Assembly (NCBI RefSeq): GCF_042611095.1
Contig: NZ_JBHFPV010000001.1
Location: 558,001-622,000, forward strand
From: Meishania litoralis
Lineage (GTDB): Bacteria; Bacteroidota; Bacteroidia; Flavobacteriales; Flavobacteriaceae
Reading direction: 5' to 3'
DNA: 64,000 nucleotides
Shown: in pieces, positions 9,253 through 19,351 of the stretch
How positions within the stretch are numbered: position 1 is the first letter of the stretch
Layout: each line of letters begins with the position of its first letter
Made by a program: the position numbers and the translations under genes
Notes under the pieces: model-generated
Told to the model about the DNA's origin: nothing
Seen by the model: only the letters and a program-made list of their open reading frames with translations
Databases searched by the model: none

Positions 9253-9888
9253 ATGAAAAAGAAATATCTGAGATTTATAGGACTGGCTGTATCGATTCCC
9301 TTTTTGCTTGTTTTTTTTTCCAACTTCGTAATTGATTACGCGGCAGATGGCAAGACTTATAACGAAGTTAATGCTATTCCAAAAAATAGGGTAGGATTGA
9401 TTTTGGGGACTTCAAAAAAAATCAAGGGAGGAGCGCCAAACCCATATTACACGTATAGGATCGATGCGACCGTAAGACTTTACAAATCAGGGAAAATAGA
9501 TTTTGTACTCGTGAGCGGTGACAATGGCACCATTTACTATAACGAGCCGACGACAATTCAAAAAGACTTGGTAAAAAGGGGGATTCCCAAAAACAAGATT
9601 TTTCTAGACTATGCGGGTTTTAGAACCCTTGATTCGGTCATTCGTGCAAAAGAGGTTTTCGGACTTGAAAGTGTCACCATTATATCGCAAGAATTCCATA
9701 ATAAAAGAGCCGTTTATCTTGCAGAGAAAAAAGGAATGAAGGCCATCGGTTACAATGCCAAGGATGTTTCAGGCCGACAAGGATTCAAGGTACGTTTTAG
9801 GGAACATCTCGCAAGGGTTAAAGTATTCATCGATTTAACTTTCAATACCGGACCCAAATTCTACGGTGAAAAAATCAAGATCGAATAA
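9253..9888 (+). CDS. SanA/YdcF-family (DUF218) membrane-anchored protein
   Basis: A 211 aa protein with one N-terminal membrane anchor (residues about 8-26, SIPFLLVFFSNFVI) and a periplasm-facing DUF218 domain. Family motifs are GLILGTSK near the domain start, the FVLVSGDNG core and DYAGFRTLDSV..AKEVF. Relatives such as E. coli SanA affect envelope permeability to vancomycin and related drugs by an unknown mechanism. It is transcribed towards the Nramp-like gene, 52 bases apart, so the two may be co-transcribed. The start at 9253 is the first ATG before the membrane anchor. Assignment to the family is firm; the biochemical role is not. Confidence 0.85.
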   Translation: MKKKYLRFIGLAVSIPFLLVFFSNFVIDYAADGKTYNEVNAIPKNRVGLILGTSKKIKGGAPNPYYTYRIDATVRLYKSGKIDFVLVSGDNGTIYYNEPTTIQKDLVKRGIPKNKIFLDYAGFRTLDSVIRAKEVFGLESVTIISQEFHNKRAVYLAEKKGMKAIGYNAKDVSGRQGFKVRFREHLARVKVFIDLTFNTGPKFYGEKIKIE

Positions 9889-9940
9889 GGGTCGTTTCTT
9901 GTTCTAAAATTGCTATTTTAGGGGAAACAACCGACCATAT

Positions 9941-11194
9941 ATGCCCAGCTTCAAAACCCTGATCAAAAACCTTGGCCCGGGACTATTATTCGCCAGCATG
10001 GCCATCGGCACCTCTCATTTGGTTTTATCGACAAAGGCAGGTGCCCAATACGGTTGGGTAATGGCCATACCCATAATTCTTGCAAATATTTTCAAATATC
10101 CCTTTTTTGAATTCGGGGTGCGTTATACGAATGTCACCGATAAAACGTTGATCGAAGGCTATCTAGATCGAGGAAAAGGTTATCTGTGGTTCTATGCAGG
10201 CATTACGCTTGTAACCACCTTTACGATACTAGCCGCTTTGTACACCGTTACGGCGGGCCTTTTCATCAACCTGTTCAAGGTTTCGAACGCATCGATAAGC
10301 CTCGTAGCGCTAGGGCTCTTCGTTCTTATCAGTACCCTGTTGATTATCGGGAAATACCGATTTCTCGAAACTTCGTTAAAATTTGTAGTTACCGTATTGT
10401 TCATAGCTCTTGTGGTAACAACCGCCCTCGTTGTTTTTAAAGGACAGGTCGAACCGGTAGAAAATTTTGAACCGACCCCTATTTTCAACGAGATGGGTAT
10501 ATTGTTTCTGATCGGTTTAATGGGGTGGATGCCGACTACCGTAGAGGCCTCGAGTTGGGTCAGCCTTTGGAGCATTGAAAAATGGAAGGGTGAAAATCAA
10601 AAACCTGCTCTCAACGAATCGCTTCAAGAGTTCAACGTCGGCTACATTATAACAGGTGTCTTGGCGCTTTTCTTTTTGGCCATTGGTTGCTTGACATTGT
10701 ACGGCACGAATACCGAATTAAGTGGAAATGCCGTTACATTTGCCGATCAGGTCGTCAACCTTTTCACCACGCACATTGGGTCATGGGCTTATATTTTTAT
10801 CGCCATCTCGGCTTTTGCCACAATGTTCAGCACTTGCATGACCGCGCATGACGCCGTCGCAAGGGTAAGCGTCGATATTATCGACCTATTGACCCCAAAA
10901 AAAGTTCTGAGTGGCAAAAAGGGTATTTTTGCCCTAGCGGTAATTGTCTTGGCTTCGGTTAATTTTGTGGTGATATCCGCTTTTTCTGCCAATATGGGCC
11001 AATTGGTGGCCTTGGCCACTTTCGTCTCTTTTGTGGTTGCCCCAATAATAGGGTATATGAATTTGAAAAATGTTATGAGCGATGATCTGCCCAAAGCGCA
11101 ACGACCTAAAAAATGGTTGCAATATTTGACCTATGCCGGTATCGTTTTCCTATCATTTTTTTCGCTGCTTTACTTTTGGATGGTCGTTTTTTAA
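9941..11194 (+). CDS. Nramp-superfamily membrane transporter with altered metal-site motifs
   Basis: A 417 aa polytopic protein with about 11 membrane segments. The start, LIKNLGPGLLFASMAIGTSH, and the following KAGAQYGW align with the first helix of Nramp (MntH) transporters. In that family helix 1 normally carries DPGN and helix 6 MPH, which bind the metal. Here the first position reads GTSH, and the second reads GWMPTTVEASSW, so the Asp, the Asn and the His are missing; only the MP of helix 6 is kept. The protein is therefore an Nramp relative whose substrate may not be Mn or Fe. It follows a SanA-like gene on the same strand. Confidence 0.85.
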   Translation: MPSFKTLIKNLGPGLLFASMAIGTSHLVLSTKAGAQYGWVMAIPIILANIFKYPFFEFGVRYTNVTDKTLIEGYLDRGKGYLWFYAGITLVTTFTILAALYTVTAGLFINLFKVSNASISLVALGLFVLISTLLIIGKYRFLETSLKFVVTVLFIALVVTTALVVFKGQVEPVENFEPTPIFNEMGILFLIGLMGWMPTTVEASSWVSLWSIEKWKGENQKPALNESLQEFNVGYIITGVLALFFLAIGCLTLYGTNTELSGNAVTFADQVVNLFTTHIGSWAYIFIAISAFATMFSTCMTAHDAVARVSVDIIDLLTPKKVLSGKKGIFALAVIVLASVNFVVISAFSANMGQLVALATFVSFVVAPIIGYMNLKNVMSDDLPKAQRPKKWLQYLTYAGIVFLSFFSLLYFWMVVF

Positions 11195-11551
11195 CTCAAG
11201 TTTTTTCCTTCATTTTAAAGGCAAACCTAAATTTTCGGCAATTTATTTAACATTCCAAAACGAAGGTTTAGCAATTGATCAACGCCTCTTTCTTGTATTT
11301 CGCCGTTTCGTTATTAACCTTTGCCATCACAAATGATAAATGAAGAGGAATGAAATTAGTGGATATCAGCAGAAAAACAAAAAACGAGAAAAGATACACC
11401 CGCAAAATGGGAATGTTCTACACCAAGGTTACTTGTATCAAAAAACGGTTTTTTGACATATCAGTCAAAACCTTACACAAATATCGAAATACATACTACG
11501 GAGAGGTTAAGGACTGTAGCGATTGTATTCTTGCCTCTTAAATGGTTCTGA
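11195..11551. other. Convergent spacer between the Nramp-like gene and the PorE-like gene
   Basis: The 357 bases hold the 3' ends of two convergent transcripts. I do not find a convincing terminator stem. A 63-codon plus-strand frame at 11350-11541 is very basic (it begins MKLVDISRKTKNEK) and has no recognisable motif or upstream signal; I treat it as unsupported. Confidence 0.35.
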
Positions 11552-13495
11552 TCAAAGTTCATCAAGGTTTTCCACAACGAACAAGGTTCTTGCGTTTTGA
11601 TCATGCAAGAAATCAAGACAATAGACCCCGTCTTTGCAATCATTGACCAATTGCGACTCACCATAGCCCATAGCACCTGTTATGACAGAAGAAGGCACGC
11701 CTTTGGCCAAGATAAAGTTTTTAATGGCATCTGCGCGCTGTTGCGAAAGTCTTTGGTTCGTATTACGATTTCCGCGGCTATCGGTATGCGATTCGATTCG
11801 CAATTTCATTTCGGGAAAACTCTTGATCGCTGCAACCACTTTATCCAATTCGGTGGAAATTTCAGGGGTTATATCGCTTTTCCCTTTTTCGAAAGAGAAC
11901 TCATCTAATTTAATTACCTGTTTAGCTTCTTTTTCCACCACCAAATCAACAAGTTCGACCATATCGATCTGAAACGATTGTCCTGAAATTTTATTCAATT
12001 CTTCTTTACCGATAGTTCTGCTATAATGGGAATGGTTCTCTTTATTGGCTTCGATCATTATATTATCCCGCCACGGGATTTCGATTCGGTACTGCCCATT
12101 TAAGTCGGAAATGACCTGCTTGATAAGCTGTCCATCACTATCCATGATCTTGACCGTTGCCTCCGGGATGCCCAGGTCTGATTTTGGTTTTGCGACCTTT
12201 CCACTCAAAACCAAGGTCTTAAGTCCCGGAAGTTCACTTACCATGAATCCGTAGATGTCATCTTTACCCTTTCCGCCTGGTCTGTTCGAGGCGAAATATC
12301 CTAAATAGCCTTTATCACCTTCATTTTTGATAATAAACCCAAAGTCATCATAGGGCGAATTTATTCCTGCGCCCAGATTCACCGGTATACTGAAACTATC
12401 ATCAGCCTGAAACGAAGTCTTGTAAATATCCATTCCGCCCAAACCATAAAAAATATCGGAGGAAAAATATAGGTTATTTTCATAAATAAAGGGCGCTATC
12501 TCATTGCCGGCAGAATTTATTCGAGGGCCTACATTAATGGGTTCGGACATGATCTGCGTATTGTTCGTATGTACATAGTAGATATCGGTACCGCCATAAC
12601 TATCTTCAAAGTTGGCCGCAAAATACAGCCTCCCCGTAGCTTCATCATAAAAAGGATAATAGAAGGATGTACTCAGGTCTTTGAGCAAATAATAGAAAGA
12701 ACGATCTGGGCCGGAGGAACTTCTTGCCAATGCGATGGCCAAAGAGTTCTTTCCATTATCATCAAACAACAATTGATCATCTTCTTCATTTGAGATCACG
12801 TAGAAGATTTTACCCAGCGAACTTTCATAATAGGGTGTCGATTTATGGAATTTGGAAGCAGGAATACCTTCAAATAAATTCGGATTTACCACATCGCCAT
12901 CGCCTCCTATACGACCTAAATAGATATCCAAATAGGCTTCGCCCGACGGACCGTAGATTTTTTTGTGTTTGTGCCCCCTACTACTACTGAACAAAAGTTT
13001 GTCGTTCATAAACGACGGTGAAAAATCGGTTTGGGCACTATTGCCATTGATACCAAAGACTTGAAAAGCTGTTTCGTTTTCAGAATTGGAACCCAAAAGC
13101 TCAAGGTTGAAGTCGGCATTCTCCATCAACTCATCAGACAATAATCCGTTCTTCTTTGCCAAAAGCGATTCAATGCTATCTCTTTGGGCGGTCTTCGCCA
13201 AACTCTGCAACATTTTGTTGAACCTATGGCTTTTTATAATGGTATCTTTTCTATAAATGTCGGTGTAAATTTTAACGGCATTCCTATAATTTCCTAAATG
13301 AAAATAGGCATCCGCCAAATTCAAACGTTGGGCATTGGTCAAAGGTTCTTTCCGCATTTCATCATGATACTCTGCAATCGCATCGGCATATGCATATGCA
13401 TAGAAATAGTTGTCGGCTTTCGAGTTCTTTTTCTGGGCGAACAAAGAACACGCACTCATAAAAATCAATAAAACACAGAATCTTACTTTAATCAT
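11552..13495 (-). CDS. PorE-like OmpA-family protein (TPR, PD40 propeller, CRD, OmpA)
   Basis: A 647 aa periplasmic or outer-membrane protein with the domain order of P. gingivalis PorE. The signal peptide covers the first 20 or so residues (SACSLFAQ; the Cys could also be a lipidation site). TPR repeats occupy about 25-120, a PD40/WD40-like propeller about 145-410 (FSSSRGHK, YFASNRPGGKGKDDIYGF), a carboxypeptidase-regulatory-like fold about 430-520, and an OmpA peptidoglycan-binding domain from about 535 (ESHTDSRGNRNTN, LSQQRADAI). It is the last gene of an adhesin, PorP, PorE-like set. The likely role is to anchor a type IX-associated outer-membrane complex to peptidoglycan. Whether this copy is the main PorE or an accessory paralogue is not decidable here. 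Confidence 0.85.
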   Translation of the reverse strand: MIKVRFCVLLIFMSACSLFAQKKNSKADNYFYAYAYADAIAEYHDEMRKEPLTNAQRLNLADAYFHLGNYRNAVKIYTDIYRKDTIIKSHRFNKMLQSLAKTAQRDSIESLLAKKNGLLSDELMENADFNLELLGSNSENETAFQVFGINGNSAQTDFSPSFMNDKLLFSSSRGHKHKKIYGPSGEAYLDIYLGRIGGDGDVVNPNLFEGIPASKFHKSTPYYESSLGKIFYVISNEEDDQLLFDDNGKNSLAIALARSSSGPDRSFYYLLKDLSTSFYYPFYDEATGRLYFAANFEDSYGGTDIYYVHTNNTQIMSEPINVGPRINSAGNEIAPFIYENNLYFSSDIFYGLGGMDIYKTSFQADDSFSIPVNLGAGINSPYDDFGFIIKNEGDKGYLGYFASNRPGGKGKDDIYGFMVSELPGLKTLVLSGKVAKPKSDLGIPEATVKIMDSDGQLIKQVISDLNGQYRIEIPWRDNIMIEANKENHSHYSRTIGKEELNKISGQSFQIDMVELVDLVVEKEAKQVIKLDEFSFEKGKSDITPEISTELDKVVAAIKSFPEMKLRIESHTDSRGNRNTNQRLSQQRADAIKNFILAKGVPSSVITGAMGYGESQLVNDCKDGVYCLDFLHDQNARTLFVVENLDEL

Positions 13496-13506
13496 AATAC
13501 ACGCTA

Positions 13507-14499
13507 TTAGAAAAACCTTGGCGTATCGATTTGTTTTGGTTTGCCTTTATTTTTAGATCTATTACCACCATTATCTTCCCCACCGCCTTTGCCCAAATAG
13601 AATTTCAATATCAACTCGTGCGAACCGCTATTGAATTTACCAATTTGGTTCGTATTGTAATCATAGGAGTATCCGGCAAACACCGAACTCGAAATTTGGA
13701 ACCCCGCCAGAGCGCTCACAGCATTATTTATTCTATAGGATACACCGGCAGTGAACGCATTGTTAATTAAAAAATTCGCTGAAATATTACTGTTCAAAGG
13801 GGCACCTTGTATATAGTTGACCAAAAATGCCGGTTTGAACTTGAGTCCGTCCGACAAATCAAAAACATAACCACCTATGAAATTAAATTGCATCTTTCCT
13901 TCAACAATAGCGGCAACTTCGTCATCATATATGCCATCCGTCAAAAAATTCGGAACAGAAGCACCCAAATACCACACATCATTTTCATACATGAACAAAC
14001 CGGCACCGATAGTGGGATAAAATTTGTTCACTATTCCTTGACCTCTCGGTTCGGGCCCTTCGAAAGTACCCTTAGCGTAATCTAAATTTAACAAAGCCCC
14101 TCCCAGATCTAGTCCAAAAGACAAGTTGACGTTGTCCGACATTTTTACCTGGTACGAATAGGCCAAATCGATGTAGGTCTGCGAGATCGGACCCAATTGA
14201 TCGCTGATCGCATTGAATCCCAAACCGTGCTTTCTATTACCAAATGGTAAATTTACCCCTGCCCTAATCGTTCTGGGCGAACCCTCGATATCCAACCATT
14301 GTGCCCTGTACGATAAGGCTATCTCAGGATTTTGGACCGACCCCACATAAGCAGGGTTGAAACTGCCGATATTATACATATATTGGGTGTACTGAGGTTC
14401 ATTTTGCGACCAAACCTGATTTATCGAAAATGCAAGAACAAGCAAACAAACGAGCCACTTTCTATATACTTCAAACCTTTTACAAGCCATTTCTGTCAT
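13507..14499 (-). CDS. PorP/SprF-family type IX secretion outer-membrane protein
   Basis: A 330 aa outer-membrane beta-barrel with the PorP/SprF signature: after the signal peptide comes QNEPQYTQYMYN, then NPAYVGS and YRAQW, and regular alternating barrel strands such as KHGLGFNAISDQLGP. It ends with FKFYLGKG-like strands and a basic, charged tail. The start ATG overlaps the adhesin stop codon by one base, which couples translation; an in-frame ATG at 14490 is an alternative start. In flavobacteria, PorP/SprF paralogues encoded next to large type IX adhesins are needed for secretion or attachment of that particular partner (SprF with SprB in F. johnsoniae), so the neighbouring adhesin is its likely client. 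Confidence 0.92.
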   Translation of the reverse strand: MTEMACKRFEVYRKWLVCLLVLAFSINQVWSQNEPQYTQYMYNIGSFNPAYVGSVQNPEIALSYRAQWLDIEGSPRTIRAGVNLPFGNRKHGLGFNAISDQLGPISQTYIDLAYSYQVKMSDNVNLSFGLDLGGALLNLDYAKGTFEGPEPRGQGIVNKFYPTIGAGLFMYENDVWYLGASVPNFLTDGIYDDEVAAIVEGKMQFNFIGGYVFDLSDGLKFKPAFLVNYIQGAPLNSNISANFLINNAFTAGVSYRINNAVSALAGFQISSSVFAGYSYDYNTNQIGKFNSGSHELILKFYLGKGGGEDNGGNRSKNKGKPKQIDTPRFF

Positions 14500-17400
14500 T
14501 ATCGTATTAACTGTATCCAGCCTTTTGCAATTTTGGCACTCTCATTTTCGATAGCTATGTTCAAAATATAAAAATAAGTACCCTCGGGAACTTCCTTACC
14601 TTTCCAAGTACCATCCCAGACCTTTTCATCGGTCATATTTCTTGCTTCGTAAACCGAGTTTCCATAGCGATTAAAGATATCAATATCGTATGTAATGTCA
14701 ACCAGTTCATCCATACCGCCGGCATTCTTTCTGAGGCGGTTAATTTTCAGATCATCGTTTATGCCGTCATCATTCGGTGAAAATTGGTTGAATATGATGC
14801 CAATATCCACGACATTACGTGTAGTGATCTCTACTTCAACCTCCGATATACTATCTTCATCCCCGGCAATGCTCTCTGCGGGCGATGAGCGCATTATTTG
14901 TGCTTTGTTGACAACCGTACCGACACTTCTGAACATAACCTTGTAAGACAGTTCAATTTCTTCACCGACCGACAGGTTGTCGATAAGCCAAACCCCGGTA
15001 TTCATATCAAAGGTACTTCCAACAGGCGCATTGGCCTCCAAAAACTCATAAACCACCCCATTTTCGTTCGAAAAAGTATCCTGCACCCTGATATTCGATA
15101 CATTGTCGTTCAAAGATTTGTTGATAACCTTTATAAAATATTCCACCTCGACTTCATCATCAATGTCATTTATAAGGCCAAATACTTTTTTCACGCGGTT
15201 TTTGTCCGGCCCCAGTCTCGCCGTTTTCTCGACTATCAAGTTTACACCTACCGGACGGACAAAAATTATCTCTACCGAAGCCGAATTATTGGCCAAATTG
15301 CCATCTTCTGGAAGTGAGGATAACAGCTCAGCTGTATTCGTATGCACATCGCCCTCGATCACGACCGCTCTGATTTCCAAACTCAGCGACCCAAGAGGCG
15401 CTATCTCAAAAATTTGCCATTCGCCCGTATCGGGATTATAATTGCTGCCCGGAGGAGCTGTGTGCGAATCGTATTCAAAGCCTGATTCCAATAAATCACC
15501 AACGATGATGCTCCGTGCCTTTCGATCTTCAAGGTTATTCAATGTAATCGTAAAAAGCACCGTATCACCAATGGCCGCATTTTCGTTATCGACCGTCTTT
15601 AATACCTCAAGATCGATAGGTTGACAATTGGCATGATCCGGATTCGGATCACAGGGATCCAGCGGGTCACTTTCCCCTTCATCCACTGTTCCATTTCCGT
15701 TCAGGTCTTCTTCACTGTCGGGTATATCGTCACCGTCGCTATCGCAAACCCCGTTCAAAGTGTTTGGCACACAAGGGTTTAGATTTGCGGGATCCAACTG
15801 ATCTACCACGCCATCATTATCTTCATCGGCCACATTGGAATCCAAAGCATCGATGATACCATCATTGTCTCCATCCAATGGGTTTTCAATATCGCCACCG
15901 ACCTCAACACCATCTTGTATGCCATCATTGTCAGAATCCGCGTCTTGGGGATCGGTTCCAAGCGCTTGTTCTTGCCCCCCAAATAGCCCATCACCATCAT
16001 CATCGGTGTCACAATTACTTACCGAGACCGTCACCGAAGCCGAATCGTTCTCACAGGGCGCCTGTGCATCAGAGGTTGTATAGGTAAATACATAAATACC
16101 ATCGGGTGCGCCAATGAAGTCTACTGCAGTTCCATCACCCGGATCAATTGTTGCCGGACCGGAAGTAAATGTCCAAACACCTATATCGGCTCCCGTCAAT
16201 TGCCCATTTAAATCAAGTACGGTATTACCATACTGCGGATTGCTACAAGAAGAGGTATCTGTCGGCGTGCCAGCAGAAGGTTGATGGGCAACAATGACCT
16301 CGACCGGTTCGCGCGTCGAAACACAACTGTTTTCTGTAGCCTCGACATAAAAAGTATACGTTACTATCCCAATACTTGCCGAAGGCGCATTGACCGTTGT
16401 TTCAAAACTTGGCCCTGAACCGATAGGTGTATCACCGTCAATAGTATCATACCAATTAAAGGTGGGATTTCCTGTAGAAGAAGCCGTTAAGGTTACTGTA
16501 CCCGAACCGCATCGTTCATCGCCATTAGCTTCTGTAATGGTAGGGGTCGGTGTACTTGCAAGATTTACTACCAACGCCGGACTTGCACAAGTATTCGCCG
16601 CGTCCCAAAAAAATGCGTAGTAGGTTCCGGGCAAGGGGCTGTTTATCTGGCCGACGGTCAAATGGGCACTAGTATTTTCAAGATTGGAATCGCTACTCCA
16701 TCTCAAGGTCGTGTTTGGTGGTGCCGTGCTATTCGTAAACTGGCTCAAACTAACATCGATAGTATCGCAAAAGTCGGTCTCAGGTGCGTCAGGCGCCAAG
16801 CTGGGTGCGGTATTACCCGCGATACAAGGGTCGCAGTCGGATACCGAAATACTGATGTCTGCAGTTTGGTTCACGCAGGGCGCGCCAGCAGTCAAGGTAT
16901 ACCTGAATACATAGGTACCCGATGGATCATTATTAAAATTGACAACGTTACTTCCATTAATACTCCCAGGATTGCCCGGGCCTGAGATGTAGGTCCAAGT
17001 TCCCCCAGGGTCTTCGCCGGTCAAACCATTATCTAGGTCAAAAGTAGTAGTGCCGAAATTATTATCATTGCAACTGGTCAAATTTGCAACAGGCGTACCC
17101 GCATCCGGTGTCTGATTAATGGTAATCGTCAATGCCGTTGAAGGACTTGCACAAGTACCAGTTGTTGACCAAAATACGGCATGATAGGTGCCAGCTGTTA
17201 CAGCATTTGAGGCTGCTACCGACATCAACTGGCCCACAGTTGTAGGGTTGGCAACGGTACTCCATCTCAAAGCCGATTGAGGTGGCAGACCTCCACTGAA
17301 GAAAGTGTTCAAATTCACCGATGCGACATCACAAAACGAGGTCGGTTCATTGTCTAAAACAGGAGCTGTATCACCTGCCGGGCAATCGTTATCGACTATA

Positions 17401-18218
17401 GTAACCGTTCTATCGGCCGCGGGAGATGCGGCCACAGTAAATAGAGGGTCACTTGGGGTGCCCAATGTCAATATTACGGTTTCATCAGATTCGAACGTCG
17501 TATCATCAATAGGTTGGATACGTAACGTCCTTGCAAGTGTCCCCTCAGGAAAAGTCAATGTGCCCTGTTGGCCTATCACATCATAGTCAGAATTTACTCC
17601 TCCATTTGTGGCAGTTCCGGTCAAAGTATAAGGCACTGTTACCGCAGTACCGGTACCATTATCGAAATCTAAATCAATTCTAAACCGCCCTTCACCCGGG
17701 GGATCTTCCTCACCGGCATCAGGATCTAAGGTAGTAATAGTAAATTGCCCCGTGTCGTTATCCTTGACAATAATAGTTTTCGTTCTGTTGGCAATTATCG
17801 GATCTAGGCTATAGCCGAAACCCGGAAGCAAAGTGAGAATAACCGTTTCATCACCTTCGACCAAGTTGTCATCTACAATGCCTTCCACAGGAATGATTCC
17901 CTGCGACTGACCTGCAGGTATAAACAAGGTCGCAGGTATAGGGTCTCTATCTAAATTGGCCTGAGCCGTGCTTGCCGCTTCAACGGTGACATTTATGGTT
18001 CTATCAATAGCAAGACCTACTCCGGTCAAGGTGACCTGAAAAGCACCAGGATTAGCTATACCTCCAGTTTCACCCGCATCTCCATCAAGAACAGTAAGAT
18101 TTGCCTGTTGAGCACTAGCCATTGACCCAATCAGTAAAAATACCATAAAAACAAACCGTGTAGCAAACGATCCGACCCCATGGCCTAGGGTAACAATAAA
18201 CTCTCCTTTCAATTTCAT
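14499..18218 (-). CDS. Giant Calx-beta / Ig-like adhesin with type B gliding sorting domain
   Basis: A 1239 aa secreted protein starting at the ATG at 18218; the frame is open to 18311, but those extra residues do not look like a signal. The signal peptide (FMVFLLIGSMASAQ) is unusually far from the N-terminus. Then follow two Calx-beta-like domains (about 45-265; FxGDET-type VEGDETVILTL), three or four repeated Ig-like modules each with TWTYISGPG-like strands, a thrombospondin-type Ca-binding stretch rich in DxDxDG (about 740-865), two DUF11-like domains, and a C-terminal gliding-associated domain (FSPNDDGIND, IFNRYGN, GTYFYIL). That last domain is the type B sorting signal for type IX secretion. 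Cell-surface adhesion or gliding is the likely role. It heads the adhesin, PorP, PorE-like operon. Confidence 0.9.
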   Translation of the reverse strand: MKLKGEFIVTLGHGVGSFATRFVFMVFLLIGSMASAQQANLTVLDGDAGETGGIANPGAFQVTLTGVGLAIDRTINVTVEAASTAQANLDRDPIPATLFIPAGQSQGIIPVEGIVDDNLVEGDETVILTLLPGFGYSLDPIIANRTKTIIVKDNDTGQFTITTLDPDAGEEDPPGEGRFRIDLDFDNGTGTAVTVPYTLTGTATNGGVNSDYDVIGQQGTLTFPEGTLARTLRIQPIDDTTFESDETVILTLGTPSDPLFTVAASPAADRTVTIVDNDCPAGDTAPVLDNEPTSFCDVASVNLNTFFSGGLPPQSALRWSTVANPTTVGQLMSVAASNAVTAGTYHAVFWSTTGTCASPSTALTITINQTPDAGTPVANLTSCNDNNFGTTTFDLDNGLTGEDPGGTWTYISGPGNPGSINGSNVVNFNNDPSGTYVFRYTLTAGAPCVNQTADISISVSDCDPCIAGNTAPSLAPDAPETDFCDTIDVSLSQFTNSTAPPNTTLRWSSDSNLENTSAHLTVGQINSPLPGTYYAFFWDAANTCASPALVVNLASTPTPTITEANGDERCGSGTVTLTASSTGNPTFNWYDTIDGDTPIGSGPSFETTVNAPSASIGIVTYTFYVEATENSCVSTREPVEVIVAHQPSAGTPTDTSSCSNPQYGNTVLDLNGQLTGADIGVWTFTSGPATIDPGDGTAVDFIGAPDGIYVFTYTTSDAQAPCENDSASVTVSVSNCDTDDDGDGLFGGQEQALGTDPQDADSDNDGIQDGVEVGGDIENPLDGDNDGIIDALDSNVADEDNDGVVDQLDPANLNPCVPNTLNGVCDSDGDDIPDSEEDLNGNGTVDEGESDPLDPCDPNPDHANCQPIDLEVLKTVDNENAAIGDTVLFTITLNNLEDRKARSIIVGDLLESGFEYDSHTAPPGSNYNPDTGEWQIFEIAPLGSLSLEIRAVVIEGDVHTNTAELLSSLPEDGNLANNSASVEIIFVRPVGVNLIVEKTARLGPDKNRVKKVFGLINDIDDEVEVEYFIKVINKSLNDNVSNIRVQDTFSNENGVVYEFLEANAPVGSTFDMNTGVWLIDNLSVGEEIELSYKVMFRSVGTVVNKAQIMRSSPAESIAGDEDSISEVEVEITTRNVVDIGIIFNQFSPNDDGINDDLKINRLRKNAGGMDELVDITYDIDIFNRYGNSVYEARNMTDEKVWDGTWKGKEVPEGTYFYILNIAIENESAKIAKGWIQLIR

Positions 18219-18446
18219 CTGCGCAATTTTATTTCGAAGATGGCCTATTATTGAAATTAGCAATTGGCTGAACGCCTTAGCTCTGATCAATAAAGAGACT
18301 ACTTCGAGCATAAAAAAAACTCACAACAATTGCGTAGGTAGGTCTGAAATGGGATTCAATATTACTAAAAAAAACGTCCTATACCTTAAATACTGGGTTA
18401 AATAAGGCTTTATCGGACAAAATACATGTTGGACCGTTTTAACTAT

Positions 18447-19331
18447 TTACGATAATAAGACGGCCATGGTCTTCACATCACGATCTATTTTACCGACCAG
18501 GCCTTGAAGTACCTTACCCGGACCTACTTCGATAAATGTATCGGCCCCGTCAATGATCATGTTTTTTACACTTTGTGTCCATTTTACAGGTGCGGTCAAT
18601 TGGGCGATCAGATTCTTTTTGATTTCCTCTGGATCAGTGACCGCAGTGGTCGTTACGTTCTGATAAATCGGACATTTCGGAGTACCGAACGTCGTGTTCT
18701 CGATGGCCGCCGCCAATTCTTCGCGTGCAGGTTCCATCAAAGGGGAATGAAATGCACCACCAACAGGTAAAACCAAAGCTCTTCTTGCCCCTGCTTCCTT
18801 TAACTTTTCACATGCCAAATCGATCGCAGCAATATCGCCGGAAATAACCAACTGCCCCGGACAATTATAATTCGCGGCGACTACGACACCTTTGGTCTCT
18901 TCACATATCTCTTCTACAATATGATCTTCAAGACCCAGAACAGCAGCCATTGTACTTGGGTTCATCTCACAAGCCTTTTGCATGGCCAAGGCCCTTTTAG
19001 ACACCAATGTAAGTCCGTCGTCAAAATTCATTGTTCCATTGGCAACTAGCGCGGAGAACTCCCCTAAAGAATGACCCGCTACCATATCGGGCCTGAACTG
19101 ATCACCCATCACTTTGCTCATAATAACGGAATGCAAATAAATGGCAGGTTGGGTCACCTTAGTCTCTTTCAAATCTTCCGGAGTACCTTGGAACATGATA
19201 TCGGTAATCGAAAACCCCAGTATTTCATTGGCATTTTCAAACAATTCTTGCGCTACCTGGTATTTTTCATAAAGATCAAGGCCCATTCCTACAAATTGGG
19301 CTCCCTGACCAGGAAATATGTATGCGTTCAT
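18447..19331 (-). CDS. fabD: Malonyl-CoA:ACP transacylase
   Basis: A 294 aa cytosolic enzyme that moves malonyl from CoA to acyl carrier protein, the entry step of fatty acid synthesis. The family motifs are GQGAQ at residues 8-12, the nucleophile Ser88 in GHSLGE, and the catalytic His195 in GAFHSPLM; TFIEVGPGKVL lies near the C-terminus. The length is normal for FabD. It stands alone on the minus strand between the adhesin operon and the carbonic anhydrase gene; acpP and other fab genes are not in this window. Confidence 0.97.
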   Translation of the reverse strand: MNAYIFPGQGAQFVGMGLDLYEKYQVAQELFENANEILGFSITDIMFQGTPEDLKETKVTQPAIYLHSVIMSKVMGDQFRPDMVAGHSLGEFSALVANGTMNFDDGLTLVSKRALAMQKACEMNPSTMAAVLGLEDHIVEEICEETKGVVVAANYNCPGQLVISGDIAAIDLACEKLKEAGARRALVLPVGGAFHSPLMEPAREELAAAIENTTFGTPKCPIYQNVTTTAVTDPEEIKKNLIAQLTAPVKWTQSVKNMIIDGADTFIEVGPGKVLQGLVGKIDRDVKTMAVLLS

Positions 19332-19351
19332 CGCCTTTTATTTAAGAGGCG

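Noticed and set aside
11350..11541. 63-codon basic reading frame in the spacer after the Nramp-like gene
   Set aside because: No motif, no upstream promoter box and no relation to the neighbours; the length is expected by chance in AT-rich sequence.
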